Position numbers and translations under genes: made by a program. The notes below the pieces were generated by a model. That model saw only the letters and a program-made list of their open reading frames with translations, had not been told where the DNA came from and did not search any database. From Humulus lupulus (taxonomy: Eukaryota > Streptophyta > Magnoliopsida > Rosales > Cannabaceae): DNA of 64,000 nucleotides. Position 1 is the first letter of the stretch. The number at the start of each line of letters is the position of its first letter. Of the stretch, positions 61,450 to 64,000 are shown piece by piece. The stretch covers positions 92,686,911 to 92,750,910 of the forward strand of contig NC_084795.1 in assembly GCF_963169125.1 (NCBI RefSeq), read 5' to 3'.

Positions 61450-62280
61450 CTTGCACTAATTGAAACTAATGCCTTAATTCTACTAATCACATTTTCCTTA
61501 ATATGCTTATCAAATGTAGCTTATGGTAGTGTCTTTGTAAACAGATCCACAAGAGTGTCTTCAAATGCAATCTTCATAACCTTCACATCTCCCCTGGCCA
61601 TATATTCTCGAATTGTGTGATACTCCCTTTCTACATGCTTACTCCTCTTGGGACTTCGAGGTTCTTTCGAGTTGGCTATCGCTCATGTGTTGTCACAAAA
61701 CAACACCAACAGTTTATCCATATTTGGAATAACACCAAGGTCTGAATAGAACTTCTTTAGCCAGACTATTTCCTTAAGTACTTCAGATGCAGCTATGTAC
61801 TCAGCCTCCATGGTGGAATCTGAGATTGCAGACTGTTTTACGCTTCTCCATATCTCAGCTCCACCCCTAAGAGTAAACACCATTCCAGAAGTAGACTTCC
61901 AGTCATCGACATCAGTCTGGAAATCTGAATCGGTGTAGCCTACATGGTTCAGAACACAACCCTTGTAGACTAACATATAATCCCTAGTTCGCCTTAAATA
62001 CTTCAGAATATGCTTAATTGCTATCCAATATTCCGGTCTTTGGTTTAATTGATACCTGCTCACTACTCCCATTGCATAGCAGATATCTGGTCTAGTACAC
62101 AACATAGCATACATTAGACTTCTAACTGTAGATGCGTAAGGAACTTTTCTCATTACATCCTCCTCTTCAAGAGTTTGGGGAGACTACTTCTTTGAAAGAT
62201 GAATTCCACAACAGGACAATAGACGTCCTTTCTTGGAATTTTTCATTGAGAAACATTCAACCACTTTATCAATGCAAGCT
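61450..62280 (-). pseudogene. Element G late RT and RNase H (copia type)
   Basis: From 62280 the minus strand reads LSQVACIDKVVECFSMKNSK and GIHLSKK, the C-terminal end of copia RT. After stops it continues (62153 to 61683) as VPYASTVRSLMYAMLCTRPD, then WKSTSGMVFTLRGGAEIW, MEAEYIAASEVLKEIVWLKK and FCDNT, the RNase H. Beyond a stop the tail is recognisable as SKHVER and LVDLFTKTLP to about 61480. The RNase H Asp (YTDSDF) and Glu (MEAEY) contexts are kept, but the stops make it non-functional. Confidence 0.88.
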
Positions 62281-62881
62281 ACTTGAGATAGCATATCCAA
62301 ATATTCTCCACCCCTATCAGATCGTAAGATCTTTAATGTTTTACCTTATTGGTTCTGAGCCATAGCTAGGAATTCCTAAAACTTTGAAAATGTTTCTGAT
62401 TTCCTATGCATTAGGTAAAGACATGAGTATTTAGAGTAATCGTCAATGAAAGTGGCAAAACACTCAAAACCACCCCTGGCTTTCACATCCAGAGGGCTAG
62501 AGACATTTCAATGTACTATTCTAAGTTGTTCTTTGGCTCTATCACCTTTTGCAGAGAATGGATGCTTAGTCAGTTTGCCTTCTAGACATGATTCACAGAG
62601 AGGTAATACACCTAAGGTGAGTTCCTCAAAGGCCCATCCTTTGTAAGTCTTAAAATTATATCATAGCCAATATGACCTAGTATCAAATGCCATAAATATG
62701 TCATGTTATCGTTATCGGTCTTTTGAAGTTTATTGGTCCTAGGTTTAGCTACTTTGAATAATTCATTATTAAACACAAGGGGTTCGTTAGGTCGTAGAAT
62801 ATAAAGCCCATTTTCCAAACATGCTATACAGAATTGCGATCCATTGAAAGAAATAGATCTATTGAAAATTGTAAAAGTCAT
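62281..62881 (-). pseudogene. Element G GAG_pre-integrase domain and integrase start
   Basis: The segment 62881 to 62612 carries YLWHLILGHIGYDIILRLTK, the zinc-binding pre-integrase domain of copia. After a stop and frameshift the catalytic core follows as FATFIDDYSKY (first Asp) and SDRGGEYLDM (second Asp). Directly after this the sequence jumps to LSQVACIDKVV, which belongs to late RT. The third acidic residue and everything up to the RT end are gone, a deletion I would put at about 2 kb by comparison with full-length copia elements. Confidence 0.85.
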
Positions 62882-62927
62882 AACAAATTGTTATAATTGC
62901 AACATTGAAACTGAAATTAAATTTCAA

Positions 62928-63260
62928 CTAAAATCCAGAATAAAAAAATACATAATTTAAAATTAAATATTTATTTTCGAACTTTAGGAGAGCTCTTTCT
63001 CTAGCTTGGACCACAACGAACGCTCCGTTCCAAACTCTAAGCTTTACGTCGCCTTCGTCCACCTCCTCCCACAATTCAAGAAGTTGTAAAGAATTACAAA
63101 CATGGTCAGTAGACCCAGAATCAATAACCCAAATAGATTTATCATTCTCTAAAACACATATTTCTAAGATAAATGAATTACAATCATTACCTTTGTTTCT
63201 TGCTGCTAGAACTTGGGGCAATCTTGCTTCCAATGCCCATTTTCATTGCAGTAAAAGCAT
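62928..63260 (-). pseudogene. Element G zinc knuckle and protease
   Basis: Minus strand. A CCHC knuckle, CFYCNENGHWKQDC, lies at about 63205-63250, followed by a stop and then protease with its active site WVIDSGSTDHVC in the 63233-62928 reading. This is the normal gag-protease junction of copia elements. The stop after DCPKF breaks the polyprotein. Confidence 0.85.
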
Positions 63261-64000
63261 TTACCTTTACCTTTCTTGTTCTTCTTTTTCATCCCCTTAG
63301 GCGTCTATGCATCTGGTTGTGCACTCATCTTTGCCGCCTTTGTAGGCTTGAGGTTGGTGTTATGTCCACCATTCTTCTTGTTTCCAACTTTCGAAGATGA
63401 AGCTAGGTTAGCTTCAACCTTAGCTAGATCATCAACATCACCACTAGTCTTCTTTTCTCCTCCCTTACTCGGTCCACCCATGATAGACTCGAAAGTCTGA
63501 AGCTCTTTCATGAGCTACATCACACCATAATCAAGTTTATTCATCACATAGTTGGTAGTGAACTGTAGGAAAGCTGGGGAGAGTCTGTTGAGGATTAGGC
63601 AGACTTGAGTCTCCTCATCTATTGTAGTTCCATACAGTTCAGCTTCCTGAAAGTAGTTCGTCATCTTGATCAGGTGATCACGAACATGCTGAGACGGTGC
63701 CATCCGAGCATTGGCATACTTATTGGTGGCCTAAAAACGAGTATGCATAGACTTTTCCCAGAACATGTCTTGGAGTTGATCCATGATTTCGTAGGTCTTC
63801 TTGACATTCTTCATCTCTGTCTTGAGAGTTTCGACCATACTAGTCAACATGTTGTACGGTGCCTTGTTGTTAGCCGCCTGCCAATGCTCGTATTTGTCTC
63901 TTATAGACTTGGTAGCTCCTTCAGATGGAACTTCTTGGGATTCCCCAGTCATGACGAACTTGGAGTTGTCACCAATCAACACAATGTTGATGTTCTACTT
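63261..64000 (-). pseudogene. Element G gag (UBN2-type, partial)
   Basis: Pieces at 63982-63731 (YEHWQAANNKAPYNMLTSM), 63703-63515 (MAPSQHVRDHLIKMTNYFQE, LILNRLSPAFLQFTTNYVMN) and 63511-63305 (Lys-rich linker) are in the order of copia gag. Stops separate them. The N-terminus lies beyond the window, so the start codon is not visible. Confidence 0.85.

Larger units (their letters stand above)
59474..64000 (-). mobile_element. Element G, Ty1/copia retrotransposon (partial, runs off window)
   Basis: The minus-strand order is gag, protease, integrase, then part of RT and RNase H, then LTR, with protease-integrase before RT as in copia elements. Only one LTR is in view. It has an internal deletion that joins integrase to late RT, plus stops, so it is not autonomous. 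Confidence 0.9.

Overview
This window is plant nuclear DNA made almost entirely of nested LTR retrotransposons. I found no intact host gene. The lineages fit a flowering plant: Tekay/Del-type chromoviruses with 2.1-2.9 kb LTRs and initiator-Met-tRNA primer sites, Tat-lineage Ty3/gypsy elements with a second RNase H and an extra gene antisense to gag-pol, Ty1/copia elements with ~1.9 kb LTRs, and one decayed FAR1-type DNA-binding domain. I cannot name the species. The nesting and the many solo LTRs suggest gene-poor, repeat-rich chromatin.

Layout. 1-10375: Tekay-like element A on the minus strand, with decayed gag-pol between its LTRs. Its left LTR runs off the window and is split by an oppositely oriented LTR (1406-4316). 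10376-11711: fragments of copia LTRs meeting head to head. 11712-36134: Tat element C on the minus strand, heavily decayed and cut by two insertions. The first is a Tekay solo LTR in its integrase (12219-14699). The second is Tat element B on the plus strand in its gag (20540-35214, target duplication ATCAT). B keeps both LTRs, a gag-pol largely in one frame but with stops, a 120-130 bp tandem repeat, and a four-exon antisense gene that is itself split by a Tekay solo LTR (30300-32447, TSD TCGTC).

36135-42971 is the least TE-like stretch. It holds a FAR1-domain pseudogene, a Tekay solo LTR (37992-40384, TSD AAATA), a ~195 bp tandem repeat and a ~172 bp satellite-like array. 42972-59473: Tat element F on the minus strand, of which only the 3' LTR and the antisense gene are in view. 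That gene is split by a copia solo LTR (46472-57941), which in turn carries the complete Tekay element D (48086-57684, TSD TGTGC). 59474-64000: copia element G on the minus strand, with an internal deletion; it continues past the window.

The most interesting signal is the antisense gene, seen in two diverged Tat elements (B and F). Both share exon borders, short introns and an internal promoter layout: TGACGTCA 31 bp from the LTR and a TATA box about 265 bp from it. In B the predicted exons total exactly 800 codons once the solo LTR and one target duplicate are discounted, with one internal stop. All sense-strand polyproteins in the window carry disabling lesions, so transposition here would need proteins supplied by other copies.
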